The notes beneath the pieces are model-generated. The model was given only the letters and a program-made list of their open reading frames with translations, made no database searches and had not been told where the DNA came from. The translations under genes and the position numbers were made by a program. DNA of 42,411 nt from Bacteroidota bacterium (GTDB lineage: Bacteria > Bacteroidota > Bacteroidia > UKL13-3). The stretch's first letter is position 1, and each line of letters starts with the position of its first letter. The DNA is taken from contig JAUXUD010000096.1 in the NCBI GenBank assembly GCA_030680835.1, positions 1-42,411 of the forward strand, in the 5' to 3' direction. This document shows positions 31,490-39,186 of this stretch, in pieces.

Positions 31490-32545
31490 TTAATTCTTCA
31501 TTTTAATCAGTTTTTCCTGATTAAGAATTGCAATATTGCTCCCTTTAATGGCAATAATACCTTCATCTTTGAAATCAGAGAGGGTTCTGGTAACGGTTTC
31601 TGTTGCCGTACCAACTAAACCTGCCAGGTCTTCACGGGAAACTGCCATACTCAGGTTTTCACCTTCTTTTGAATAGCGTTCCTGTAACATGATTAAAGCT
31701 TCTGCTACCCTTTTTCTTACTGAATTGTAAGCTAGCCTTACCAGCCTGTTTTCCATTTCTGAAACGTTACCGGAAAGCATTTTAATAAACTTGGCAGCAA
31801 CGTCCCGGTTTGAATAAAGCAGTGAAAAAAACTCATTTTTCGGAATAATTACGGCTTCGGTATCTTCCATGGCAATGGCTGCATCTGTATATGGCAGGTC
31901 CTCAAGGAGCGCTGTGTAACCAATAAAATCACCTTCCTTATATAGTCCGGTAACGTATTCCTTACCATTATCATTTGATTTACAGGTTTTAACTTTTCCT
32001 TTGGTAATAAAAAATACTCCTCTTGGATGGTTGGTTTCCATGTAAAGGCTGTCTTTTTTCCTGTATAATTTCCGTTCCTTATCATCTGATATTTCCTTGA
32101 GTGAATCAGTTCCTTGTGCTTCTTTAAAGAAATCGTTAAGTCCTTCTGCAGTTCGTGCAAACTCAATCCTCAGAATCTCATGCTTTTTCAAACGGGTTTC
32201 AACAGCCTGTAGTAAATCTGCATTCTCAAAAGGTTTTGTCAGATAATCATCAGCTCCCATTCCCATCCCCATTCTCTGGTCACTTTTTTCTGCCTTGGCT
32301 GTAAGGAAAATAAAAGGTATTCCGGCAGTTTCACTATCATTTCCAAGCATATGCAATACGCCGTATCCGTCCAATTCAGGCATCATAATATCACAAACAA
32401 TCAGGTCGGGCTTTTCATGTTGTGCAAATTTTACACCTTCCTTCCCATTCGTTGCCGTGATTACTTTATATTTAGCCAGTTCAAGTATCTCTGCAATGTT
32501 TTCACGCATGTCAGGATTGTCTTCAATAAGCAGGATTGTTTTCAT
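31490..32545 (-). CDS. Response regulator: receiver domain fused to a Crp/FNR-type cNMP-fold and HTH
   Basis: This 351-residue protein has an N-terminal receiver domain (1-122, with D9/D11 region, phospho-acceptor D52, T82 and K104), a cyclic-nucleotide-binding-type beta-roll (about 150-265) and a Crp-type winged helix (about 270-345). The recognition helix contains E316-T-V-T319-R320, close to the E-T-x-S-R of FNR and FixK, which reads TTGAT half-sites. No cysteines for an FNR iron-sulphur cluster are visible in the beta-roll. Its partner kinase gene lies 20 bases upstream in the same operon. The operon promoter carries the same sites, so it is the best candidate for regulator of the 13-promoter set, and would control itself. 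Confidence 0.9.
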   Translation of the reverse strand: MKTILLIEDNPDMRENIAEILELAKYKVITATNGKEGVKFAQHEKPDLIVCDIMMPELDGYGVLHMLGNDSETAGIPFIFLTAKAEKSDQRMGMGMGADDYLTKPFENADLLQAVETRLKKHEILRIEFARTAEGLNDFFKEAQGTDSLKEISDDKERKLYRKKDSLYMETNHPRGVFFITKGKVKTCKSNDNGKEYVTGLYKEGDFIGYTALLEDLPYTDAAIAMEDTEAVIIPKNEFFSLLYSNRDVAAKFIKMLSGNVSEMENRLVRLAYNSVRKRVAEALIMLQERYSKEGENLSMAVSREDLAGLVGTATETVTRTLSDFKDEGIIAIKGSNIAILNQEKLIKMKN

Positions 32546-32565
32546 TATTTTTATTTATTAAGAAT

Positions 32566-33756
32566 CTATTTTATAATAAATTTAAGGGTAAATACGGTTC
32601 CTTCATTTACAGAGCTTTTGTATGCGATATCACCACCCATTAATTCTATATATTTTTTTACGATATTTAAGCCCAAACCGGTTCCCTGTTCATTCCCGGC
32701 ATTCTTGGCGCGGAAAAAACGCTGAAACAAAAATTGCTGGTCTTCCTTTGGAATTCCTATTCCCTGGTCTTTTACTATTATTGTAACCTTATCATTTTCA
32801 CAAAGGGTTTCAAAATTAATTTCCCGGTCTTCCGGAGAATATTTAATCGCATTGGAAATAAGATTGAATAATACATTTTTCAGCAATTGCTTATCAAGAA
32901 ATGCTTGATTTTTATTTCCAATATGCTTATAAATAATGTTTTGACCTATTTTCATCATAGGCCGCATTTCCTCAATGGTGTCTTTTGCAAATTCATCGAG
33001 GTCAAAATATTCGGGTTGGTTCCTAACAACCCCCTCTTCTAATTTACTTAATGATAGGAAATCATTTAATATCTGTGTTAAATTGTGCACAGATGAACGA
33101 ATGCGTGTTATATGCTTTAGTCTTTTTTCCTGATCACGGGTTTCGGGATATTGCCCGATTAATGATACTGAAGATAATATTGTTGCCAATGGCGTCCTGA
33201 ATTCATGTGAAGCAGTGGTTATAAATCTGGATTTTAACTCATTTAATTCCTTTTCCGTTTCAAGCGATCTCATTACTTCCTGCTTCGACTCGGCAAGTTT
33301 ATTAATAGCCTGTGCCAATTCTTCGGTTCTTTCGGCTACCCTATGTTCGAGTTCCGCATTCAAAGCACTTATTTCATGCTGCTGTTTTATCCTTTCAGTG
33401 ATATCAATAATAAAACTCATGAAAAACTGACCTTCACTGGTGGAAAAACTGCTTAAACTAACTTCAACCGGAAACTCGGTGCCGTCTTTTCGCATGGCAT
33501 GAAGATCCATTCCAATACCCATACCTCTTGAATGGGGATTACTCATAAACTGGGTACGGTGCGTAACGTGAGCGGCAGCAAACCGGTGCGGAATCAGTAT
33601 TTCAATTTTTTTATGGTAGAGCTCGTCTTTTGTATATCCGAAAAGCAATTCGGCTTTGGGATTAACCATGATTATTCCTGCATCTTTACCCACAACAATG
33701 ATGCCTTCAGTTGCATTTTTAAATAATGCATCGAGCATCTCTATTTCCTGTTTCAT
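32566..33756 (-). CDS. PAS-domain sensor histidine kinase
   Basis: This 396-residue kinase has a PAS domain (about 5-122), a coiled coil (about 125-170), HisKA with the phospho-acceptor in A-S-H184-E-F-R-T-P-L, and an ATPase domain with N-L-I-S-N-A-I-K-Y, D-Q-G-I-G-I-P and G-T-G-L-G-L-N-I. There is no transmembrane segment, so it senses a cytoplasmic signal. The PAS domain resembles FixL in layout, and H63 falls near the FixL haem ligand, but the FixL distal Arg position (G-I-G-R) is Met here. Non-haem PAS domains can also carry that His, so haem binding is open. It should phosphorylate the receiver-Crp protein encoded next. Confidence 0.92.
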   Translation of the reverse strand: MKQEIEMLDALFKNATEGIIVVGKDAGIIMVNPKAELLFGYTKDELYHKKIEILIPHRFAAAHVTHRTQFMSNPHSRGMGIGMDLHAMRKDGTEFPVEVSLSSFSTSEGQFFMSFIIDITERIKQQHEISALNAELEHRVAERTEELAQAINKLAESKQEVMRSLETEKELNELKSRFITTASHEFRTPLATILSSVSLIGQYPETRDQEKRLKHITRIRSSVHNLTQILNDFLSLSKLEEGVVRNQPEYFDLDEFAKDTIEEMRPMMKIGQNIIYKHIGNKNQAFLDKQLLKNVLFNLISNAIKYSPEDREINFETLCENDKVTIIVKDQGIGIPKEDQQFLFQRFFRAKNAGNEQGTGLGLNIVKKYIELMGGDIAYKSSVNEGTVFTLKFIIK

Positions 33757-33877
33757 GTGGGTTATTTAATTGTATTTTCCACGAATATAATAATAAATTA
33801 ACAGACAGTAACTTTTGAAGGTTTCTGCAAGCAAAATATTACACTAAAAATAGGATCAGAATATATGATCAGGAGAA

Positions 33878-33943
33878 CAAATGTCGGTGAGAAAAAAAGT
33901 CAAGGGATTGATATAAATCAATAAAAACACTGAACAATATCAA
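33878..33943 (-). promoter_or_regulatory. Kinase/regulator operon promoter with tandem FNR-like sites
   Basis: The proximal TTGATATAAATCAA (33908-33921, centre 33914.5) is a perfect FNR-type box. The distal CTGAACAATATCAA (33930-33943, centre 33936.5) lies 22 bp away. The minus-strand -7 element GACATTTG spans 33885-33878, with its G at the standard 36.5 bp. The inferred start near 33873 leaves a leader of about 117 bases. Confidence 0.82.
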
Positions 33944-33960
33944 GAAATCCAGTTAATAAG

Positions 33961-34488
33961 TTAAAGATTATGGTTTTTCAATTTGTCCATTTGCAACAGC
34001 CTGGGAAAAAGGATTTCTTCTTCAAGAAAAATATGTTTTAATATATCCTGTTCAAAGTTAAACAGTTGCGCATAACTTAATTTTATTGTGGCCGAAGTTT
34101 CGGAGGCAGGCGTGTAATTATTGCTTACCTGACGAAGTTTTTTGAAAAGTTTGAGTATGGCCTGGTGTTTTAATTTAATCTCCTTGAAAGAAATGTGAAA
34201 TTCACTGAGCTTTGTACTGTTGGTATTTTCTATTTTTAGCCTCAGATAAGGGAAAAATATTCGTTCATCCTCATCAAAATGCTTTTGAATCAGTTTACCC
34301 AATTTGATTAAAATATCACCAATAATTTTTGATTCTTCTTTATTATCCGAATTTGAAATGGTTTTTGAGCATAAAATAAAAGTAGCCAAAGTTTTTTGAA
34401 GATAAGGTTGTTGAACATCCATCAGATAAACTCCTAAATTATCCGTAGACATTTCACTAAAACTCAAACTTTCAGCTTTTCTTTTCAT
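33961..34488 (-). CDS. RIC/YtfE-like hemerythrin-fold protein with altered iron site
   Basis: This 175-residue, four-helix protein matches the hemerythrin-like domain of the RIC (YtfE/ScdA) di-iron proteins, which repair iron-sulphur clusters or handle nitric oxide. Conserved parts are H70-x3-D-E-R-I-F-F-P, L-K-H108-Q, the N-N-Y-T-P-A-S-E-T-S stretch and K-H152-I-F-L-E156-E-E-I-L-F-P. The N-terminal ScdA domain is absent. The first helix, where RIC has a His pair, reads V-Q-Q-P-Y, so at least one expected iron ligand is missing. It may bind one iron, or bind differently. It has its own tandem-site promoter, and its transcript start (about 34501) lies 13 bases before the ATG. Confidence 0.82.
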   Translation of the reverse strand: MKRKAESLSFSEMSTDNLGVYLMDVQQPYLQKTLATFILCSKTISNSDNKEESKIIGDILIKLGKLIQKHFDEDERIFFPYLRLKIENTNSTKLSEFHISFKEIKLKHQAILKLFKKLRQVSNNYTPASETSATIKLSYAQLFNFEQDILKHIFLEEEILFPRLLQMDKLKNHNL

Positions 34489-34505
34489 TATAATTATTTA
34501 TGAGC

Positions 34506-34571
34506 CAAAATTGCATTATAATGTGAAGAGCTGGGATGACCTGTGTCAAATGCGGATATGATTCTGGTCAT
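34506..34571 (-). promoter_or_regulatory. Hemerythrin gene promoter with tandem FNR-like sites
   Basis: The proximal ATGACCTGTGTCAA (34536-34549, centre 34542.5) and distal ATGATTCTGGTCAT (34558-34571, centre 34564.5) are 22 bp apart. CAATTTTG on the minus strand (34513-34506) is identical to the baeRF element and lies at the standard distance. Confidence 0.85.
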
Positions 34572-34747
34572 TTAAAATCTTATTTATTCCAAAATTGCGC
34601 ATATTTTAGATTTAGTTCAGGCGTATTCTATTGGAAACAAATTAGTTATATTGGTAATTAAGTTAACTCTTATTTAAATTTAAAAATCCAAAAAAGATAT
34701 AACAAATAAGTTAAGTTAAAATTAAATTAATGTTTTATCTTTGTTGG

Positions 34748-34834
34748 CCTGAAAAGCTAGGGGTAGACTTTTCAGGTAGTTTCATAGGCTAGGAAAAGCC
34801 TCTCCGCTTTAAGCGTGGGGGGCTTTTTCGTTTT
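34748..34834 (+). ncRNA. Candidate small RNA of about 87 nt
   Basis: The 363-base gap between two minus-strand genes holds a plus-strand unit. TATCTTTG (34736-34743) is a perfect -7 element. The transcript would start near 34748 with CCTGAAAAG (34748-34756) pairing perfectly with CTTTTCAGG (34768-34776), and end in a strong terminator. A short AGGCT/AGCCT pairing (34786-34790 with 34797-34801) overlaps the terminator's left arm, and GCTAGG occurs twice (34756-34761, 34788-34793), so alternative folds are possible. No reading frame of note is inside, and no FNR-like pair is upstream. I see nothing in 34572-34735 except AT-rich sequence. I do not recognise the family. Confidence 0.7.
34794..34834. 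terminator. Intrinsic terminator, probably bidirectional
   Basis: AAAAGCCTCTCCGC (34794-34807) pairs with GCGTGGGGGGCTTTT (34813-34827), with one bulge and two G-T pairs, and a T-run follows. It ends the small RNA and lies 18 bases beyond the stop of the converging peptidase gene. Confidence 0.85.
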
Positions 34835-34851
34835 ATTTAATGTATCTTTTT

Positions 34852-37083
34852 TTATAAAAAATCCTTGAAGTAAATCGTAATTTTTTTCATTAAATGAACC
34901 CTGTCGGGCCCAAGAACATTATGTTCATGTCCCGGATATACAAAATAGTCGGCTTGTACGCCTTCATCAACACACTTTTTAAGAAATGTAAGGGTATGCT
35001 GCCACAAAACAACATTATCATTGGTTCCATGTATCAATAAAAGTCTTCCCTTCAGGTTTTTAGCATAATTGGTCAGATCGGCATCTGCATAACCATCGGG
35101 GTTTTCCTGCGGACTGTCCATATAGCGTTCGGTATACATTATTTCATACATTCTCCAGTCAATTACTGCACCCCCCGCAACACCCACTTTAAAGGTTTCC
35201 GGTGTTTTGGTCATTAAACCCGTACTCATAAAACCTCCAAAACTCCATCCAAATACTCCCAGGCGTGTGGGATCAATATACTTTTGATTTTTTAAATATG
35301 AAACACCTGCCAACTGGTCTTCCATTTCAATTTTTCCAAAATGCCGGTGAATGGCGTTTTCAAATTCCAGACCCCGGTTCATACTGCCCCGATTGTCTAA
35401 AGTAAAAGTAATATAGCCTTGTTGTGCCATCATATAGAGCCACATATCAGCACCTCCCAGCCAGTTGTTTGTAATCATCTGAGCATGGGGCCCACCATAA
35501 ACATAAACAATAACCGGGTATTTTTTTGTTGAGTCAAACCCGGGAGGCAATATCATACGGCAGTTCAGTTTAACCAGTTTATCGGTTGATGGAATAGAAA
35601 ATATTTTTATGTTGCAACTCTTATAATCACCTATGGGATTTTTTGCATTTAATAAAAGGCTTAATTCCCTGCCTTTTGTATCAAATAAAGTTACTCTTCT
35701 GGGAATACTTGTGCTGCTTAGCTGGTCGAGTGCATAAGTGCCTTCATCATTTACAAGCGTATTATGTTGCCCCTCTAAACCATTAATTGCAATCGATTTG
35801 AGCGTTTTTAAATCGAGTTTATATGCAATTTTACTCAAGCCATCTTCACTGGTTGCGTTATATATTAAAAAGGTTCCCTTTGGGTCGAAACCAATAATAT
35901 CGGTTACTGCATTTTTCCCTTTTGTTAACTGGTTTAATAATTCTCCTTTGTGATTGTATAAATACAAATGATTATACCCATCTCTTTCGCTGAACCAGAT
36001 AAATTTATTGGGATCGCTTTTTAAAAAAACCATTGGTTTTTCAGGCTCAACATATTTTGGATGGGTTTCGGTAAATAAAGTTTTAATAAATACTCCGGTA
36101 GTTCCATCATACATGTTCATGGTCATTTCATTTTGAGCCCGGTTAACAATGGCTATATATAAATAATCTTCATTTAAACTCCATGCAATATTGGTAAGAT
36201 ATTGCTCCGCATCACCCGTTGTTACTACCTCCAGATTTCTTTTCCTGGCAAAGTCGTAAATATATACATGGGCCTCATGACTTTTATTGCCGGCCATTGG
36301 ATATTTTATAGATTGGAAAGATGTGGGCCTTGTTAAGTTTTTATGGTTCGAATCATTGGAGTTTATTTCCATTAATTTGTAATCGGGTACCATACCTTCA
36401 TAGAGTTTATAATAAGCAATACGGGTTCCCTTTGGACTAAAAAAGGTTCCCTTGTTAATTCCAAATTCATTGCGGTGAACGGCTTTTCCATTAACAATTC
36501 CATAGGTTCCATCATTTGTTATCATGTCCTTTTTGTTGACAACCTGACCATCAGTAGTTATTACCGGTACATCTTCGGGTTTACCATTTACATTCACAAA
36601 TAAATTATTGTTTATCGTATAAGCCAGTTTATTGGTTAAAGGCTCAAAGTCCAGGTCTTCGGCCTCTTTTGGGGCGCTTGCCAAAAGGCTGATTGTTTTA
36701 CCGTTTAAATCAAAAAAATAACAGGAGTTATTATACAAAAAACGAAAAGCAGAAGTGTTTATCCACGTGATTGCCGGAAACTTTGTAATTGGTTTTTCAT
36801 TCTTGAGCAGATTTCTAACCACCATACTAAATTCATCAATCGTTAATAAAGTGTCTTTTACTAAAGTTTCAGCCTTCTCAACAATTAAAACCTCTTTACC
36901 CTCTTTTTTTCCAATATAGGTAAACTGATTGGATTGCGGAATCCATTGCAATTGTGCGAGTCTTTCGGGTGCCAAACTGCTTCTTTGTTTCATAACAACT
37001 TCATCAACACTCAGCATTTTTTGTTGCGCAAAAACAACCAAATGGTTTAGGATCAGAATAAAAAGGAAAGTAAGTTTTTTCAT
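34852..37083 (-). CDS. S9 family peptidase (dipeptidyl peptidase IV-like)
   Basis: This 743-residue exported enzyme has a signal peptide (MKKLTFLFILILNHLVVFAQ), an eight-bladed beta-propeller (about 50-480) and a C-terminal alpha/beta hydrolase domain. The catalytic triad is visible: Ser in G-W-S-F-G-G-F, Asp in H-G-T-N-D-N-V and His in G-H-E-H-N. It should cut dipeptides, often Xaa-Pro, from peptides in the periplasm. The double-Glu motif that fixes the substrate N-terminus in DPP-IV was not located with certainty. Length is normal. No regulon sites lie upstream. Confidence 0.93.
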   Translation of the reverse strand: MKKLTFLFILILNHLVVFAQQKMLSVDEVVMKQRSSLAPERLAQLQWIPQSNQFTYIGKKEGKEVLIVEKAETLVKDTLLTIDEFSMVVRNLLKNEKPITKFPAITWINTSAFRFLYNNSCYFFDLNGKTISLLASAPKEAEDLDFEPLTNKLAYTINNNLFVNVNGKPEDVPVITTDGQVVNKKDMITNDGTYGIVNGKAVHRNEFGINKGTFFSPKGTRIAYYKLYEGMVPDYKLMEINSNDSNHKNLTRPTSFQSIKYPMAGNKSHEAHVYIYDFARKRNLEVVTTGDAEQYLTNIAWSLNEDYLYIAIVNRAQNEMTMNMYDGTTGVFIKTLFTETHPKYVEPEKPMVFLKSDPNKFIWFSERDGYNHLYLYNHKGELLNQLTKGKNAVTDIIGFDPKGTFLIYNATSEDGLSKIAYKLDLKTLKSIAINGLEGQHNTLVNDEGTYALDQLSSTSIPRRVTLFDTKGRELSLLLNAKNPIGDYKSCNIKIFSIPSTDKLVKLNCRMILPPGFDSTKKYPVIVYVYGGPHAQMITNNWLGGADMWLYMMAQQGYITFTLDNRGSMNRGLEFENAIHRHFGKIEMEDQLAGVSYLKNQKYIDPTRLGVFGWSFGGFMSTGLMTKTPETFKVGVAGGAVIDWRMYEIMYTERYMDSPQENPDGYADADLTNYAKNLKGRLLLIHGTNDNVVLWQHTLTFLKKCVDEGVQADYFVYPGHEHNVLGPDRVHLMKKITIYFKDFL

Positions 37084-37189
37084 ATTTTATATTTCTTTAA
37101 GCTTTTAAATCAGGTTGGATCATACCAATATTTTGGATCAATATTAAACCAAATTCCCTATTTTCGCAATCCCAAAAATTGAGAGAATT

Positions 37190-38518
37190 ATGTTTGAAAG
37201 TTTAAGTGGTAAGATTGAAAAAGCCTTTAAAACCTTAAAAGGTCAGGGGAAAATATCGGAAATAAATGTTGCTGAAACAGTTAAAGAAATTAGAAAAGCC
37301 TTAATTGATGCCGACGTAAATTATAAAATAGCCAAGCATTTTACGGATACGGTAAGAGAAAAAGCATTGGGTCAAAATGTTTTAACCAGTGTTTCTCCCG
37401 GGCAATTAATGGTTAAAATCGTTAATGATGAGTTAAGAGAATTATTAGGTGGAAAAACAGAAGATATCAATCTGAATGGCAACCCAACGGTTATATTAAT
37501 GGCGGGTTTGCAGGGAAGTGGTAAAACAACCCATTCGGCAAAACTGGCAAATTATATCAAGAAAAAAGGACGTACTGTAATGATGGCAGCTTGTGATGTA
37601 TATCGTCCTGCCGCCATTGAACAGTTAAAAGTTTTGGGCGCGCAAATTGATGTTCCTGTTTTTTGGGAAGAAGGAAACAACAACCCCGTAAAAATTGCTG
37701 AAAATGCTTTAAAGGCTGCTCGTTCGGCCAATATTCGTGTGCTTATTGTAGATACTGCCGGTCGTTTGAGTATTGATGAGCTGATGATGAAAGAAATTGG
37801 CGATATCAAAAAAGCTTTGAATCCCCAGGAAATATTGTTTGTTGTGGATGCCATGACCGGCCAGGATGCAGTGAATACCGCCAAAGCTTTTAATGATGTG
37901 CTGGATTTTAGTGGGGTAATTCTCACCAAACTGGACGGTGATACACGTGGAGGTGCTGCCTTGTCTATAAAATCCATTGTTAACAAGCCCATCAAGTTTA
38001 TGGGTACCGGCGAAAAATTGGAAGCACTTGATGTATTCCATCCCGACCGGATGGCTCAGCGTATTTTAGGGATGGGCGATATCGTAAGTTTGGTGGAAAA
38101 AGCTCAGGAGGTTTTTGATGAAGCAGAAGCTGAAAAAATTCAGAAAAAACTTTTAAAAGACCAGTTTACCTTTGAAGATTTTTTTACCCAGATTCAGCAA
38201 ATCAAAAAAATGGGTAACCTCAAAGACTTAATGGGCATGATACCCGGAGTTGGAAAAGCGGTTAAAGATATTGATATCAGCGACGATGCATTTAAAGGAA
38301 TAGAAGCAATAATTAACTCGATGACTGCTGCGGAACGCAAAACTCCTGATATTATTAATGGTTCAAGAAGAAAGAGAATAGCCATGGGAAGCGGCACCGA
38401 TATTCAACAAGTAAACCAACTCCTGAAACAATTCGAAGAAATGCGTAAAATGATGAAAAGCATTGGCAAATTGCAAGGCGCCGGCCGAAGCTTAAAAGGC
38501 ATGCCCTTTATGAAATAA
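37190..38518 (+). CDS. ffh: Signal recognition particle GTPase
   Basis: This 442-residue protein is the SRP54 homologue that binds signal sequences and 4.5S RNA and delivers ribosomes to FtsY. The N-domain helices (1-90) are followed by the GTPase domain, with G-L-Q-G-S-G-K-T-T, D-V-Y-R-P-A-A, D-T-A-G-R and T-K-L-D-G-D. A methionine-rich M domain follows (about 300-435), with I-P-G-V-G and G-S-G-T-D-I-Q-Q-V-N, ending G-M-P-F-M-K. TATTTTCG (37159-37166) is a plausible -7 element. Length and motifs are normal. Confidence 0.97.
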   Translation: MFESLSGKIEKAFKTLKGQGKISEINVAETVKEIRKALIDADVNYKIAKHFTDTVREKALGQNVLTSVSPGQLMVKIVNDELRELLGGKTEDINLNGNPTVILMAGLQGSGKTTHSAKLANYIKKKGRTVMMAACDVYRPAAIEQLKVLGAQIDVPVFWEEGNNNPVKIAENALKAARSANIRVLIVDTAGRLSIDELMMKEIGDIKKALNPQEILFVVDAMTGQDAVNTAKAFNDVLDFSGVILTKLDGDTRGGAALSIKSIVNKPIKFMGTGEKLEALDVFHPDRMAQRILGMGDIVSLVEKAQEVFDEAEAEKIQKKLLKDQFTFEDFFTQIQQIKKMGNLKDLMGMIPGVGKAVKDIDISDDAFKGIEAIINSMTAAERKTPDIINGSRRKRIAMGSGTDIQQVNQLLKQFEEMRKMMKSIGKLQGAGRSLKGMPFMK

Positions 38519-38544
38519 AGAAAGATTACGAGATTACGAGAATC

Positions 38545-38602
38545 GAGAAGCGAGATATTAGATATTAGTTGGTTTGTTTTCCTGTCTCGCCTCTCGCTTC
38601 TC
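38545..38602. repeat. Imperfect inverted and tandem repeats after ffh
   Basis: GAGAAGCGAGA (38545-38555) and TCTCGCTTCTC (38592-38602) form a perfect 11-bp inverted repeat with 36 bases between. To the left GATTACGA is repeated in tandem (38524-38539 region), and inside the loop AGATATT is repeated. It may be a decayed mobile repeat or a terminator-like hairpin; no T-run follows. Confidence 0.55.
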
Positions 38603-38656
38603 AAACTCTCATTTCTTTATCAGTTTTAAGTCTTATCAATTTTCAATATAGAGCAA

Positions 38657-39151
38657 ATGAATTTTTTAAGATCAAACTTTAAATTGATTCTTTCAATTTC
38701 AATATTTGTGTTGTTGTTTTATTCATGTAAAAAAACACCTGATGAGGTAATTATTGTTTCACCGGTTCCTCCATCTTTAAATATTTTTATTTTGAATAAA
38801 GATAGTATTAGCATTTTTGTTTCACAAACTGATAGCATTAATCTTATACTTGCTCCTCCAAATCAGCTTTTACCAACTTTTGGACGTCTTCAAGCCTGGT
38901 CTGATTTAAGCATTGGCCCTTATCTTGTTTGTGGCTCCTTAATTACATATTCAGCCATAGATAAATTTAAAACTTCATACTTATATTATTCCAATAATCC
39001 AATACCTGATACCTTATTTGTTGATTATAAAACTATAAACAATCATAAAGGTTGGAGGGGATACGATTATATCCCTGATTCAGTTTCTTTAAATAATATT
39101 AAAGGAACACAAACAAATCAATTTGGTAATTGGATATTTGTTAAAAAATAA
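38657..39151 (+). CDS. Small lipoprotein of unknown function
   Basis: This 164-residue protein has a lipoprotein signal (V-L-L-F-Y-S-C24-K-K). The mature part is short, Ser-, Pro- and aromatic-rich, with repeated I-x-I-F and D-S-I-x-I phrases early on (K-D-S-I-S-I-F-V near 50). No catalytic motif or known domain was recognised. It sits alone between ffh and sppA, with an inverted repeat on the left and a CTCATAC tandem repeat on the right. Together these suggest a small lineage-specific insertion between housekeeping genes. It would be anchored in the inner or outer membrane. Confidence 0.65.
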   Translation: MNFLRSNFKLILSISIFVLLFYSCKKTPDEVIIVSPVPPSLNIFILNKDSISIFVSQTDSINLILAPPNQLLPTFGRLQAWSDLSIGPYLVCGSLITYSAIDKFKTSYLYYSNNPIPDTLFVDYKTINNHKGWRGYDYIPDSVSLNNIKGTQTNQFGNWIFVKK

Positions 39152-39159
39152 TTCTAAAT

Positions 39160-39180
39160 CTCATACCTCATACCTCATAA
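39160..39180. repeat. Short tandem repeat, 3 x 7 bp
   Basis: CTCATAC, CTCATAC and CTCATAA follow one another directly (39160-39180), just after the small lipoprotein gene and before the converging sppA. A shorter CTCAA follows at 39181. Too short to assign a function. Confidence 0.7.
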
Positions 39181-39186
39181 CTCAAA

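Noticed and set aside
37115-37140. Two TTGGATCA copies upstream of ffh as regulator sites
   Set aside because: They are direct 8-bp repeats 18 bp apart without the TGA-N6-TCA form or the spacing to a -7 element.
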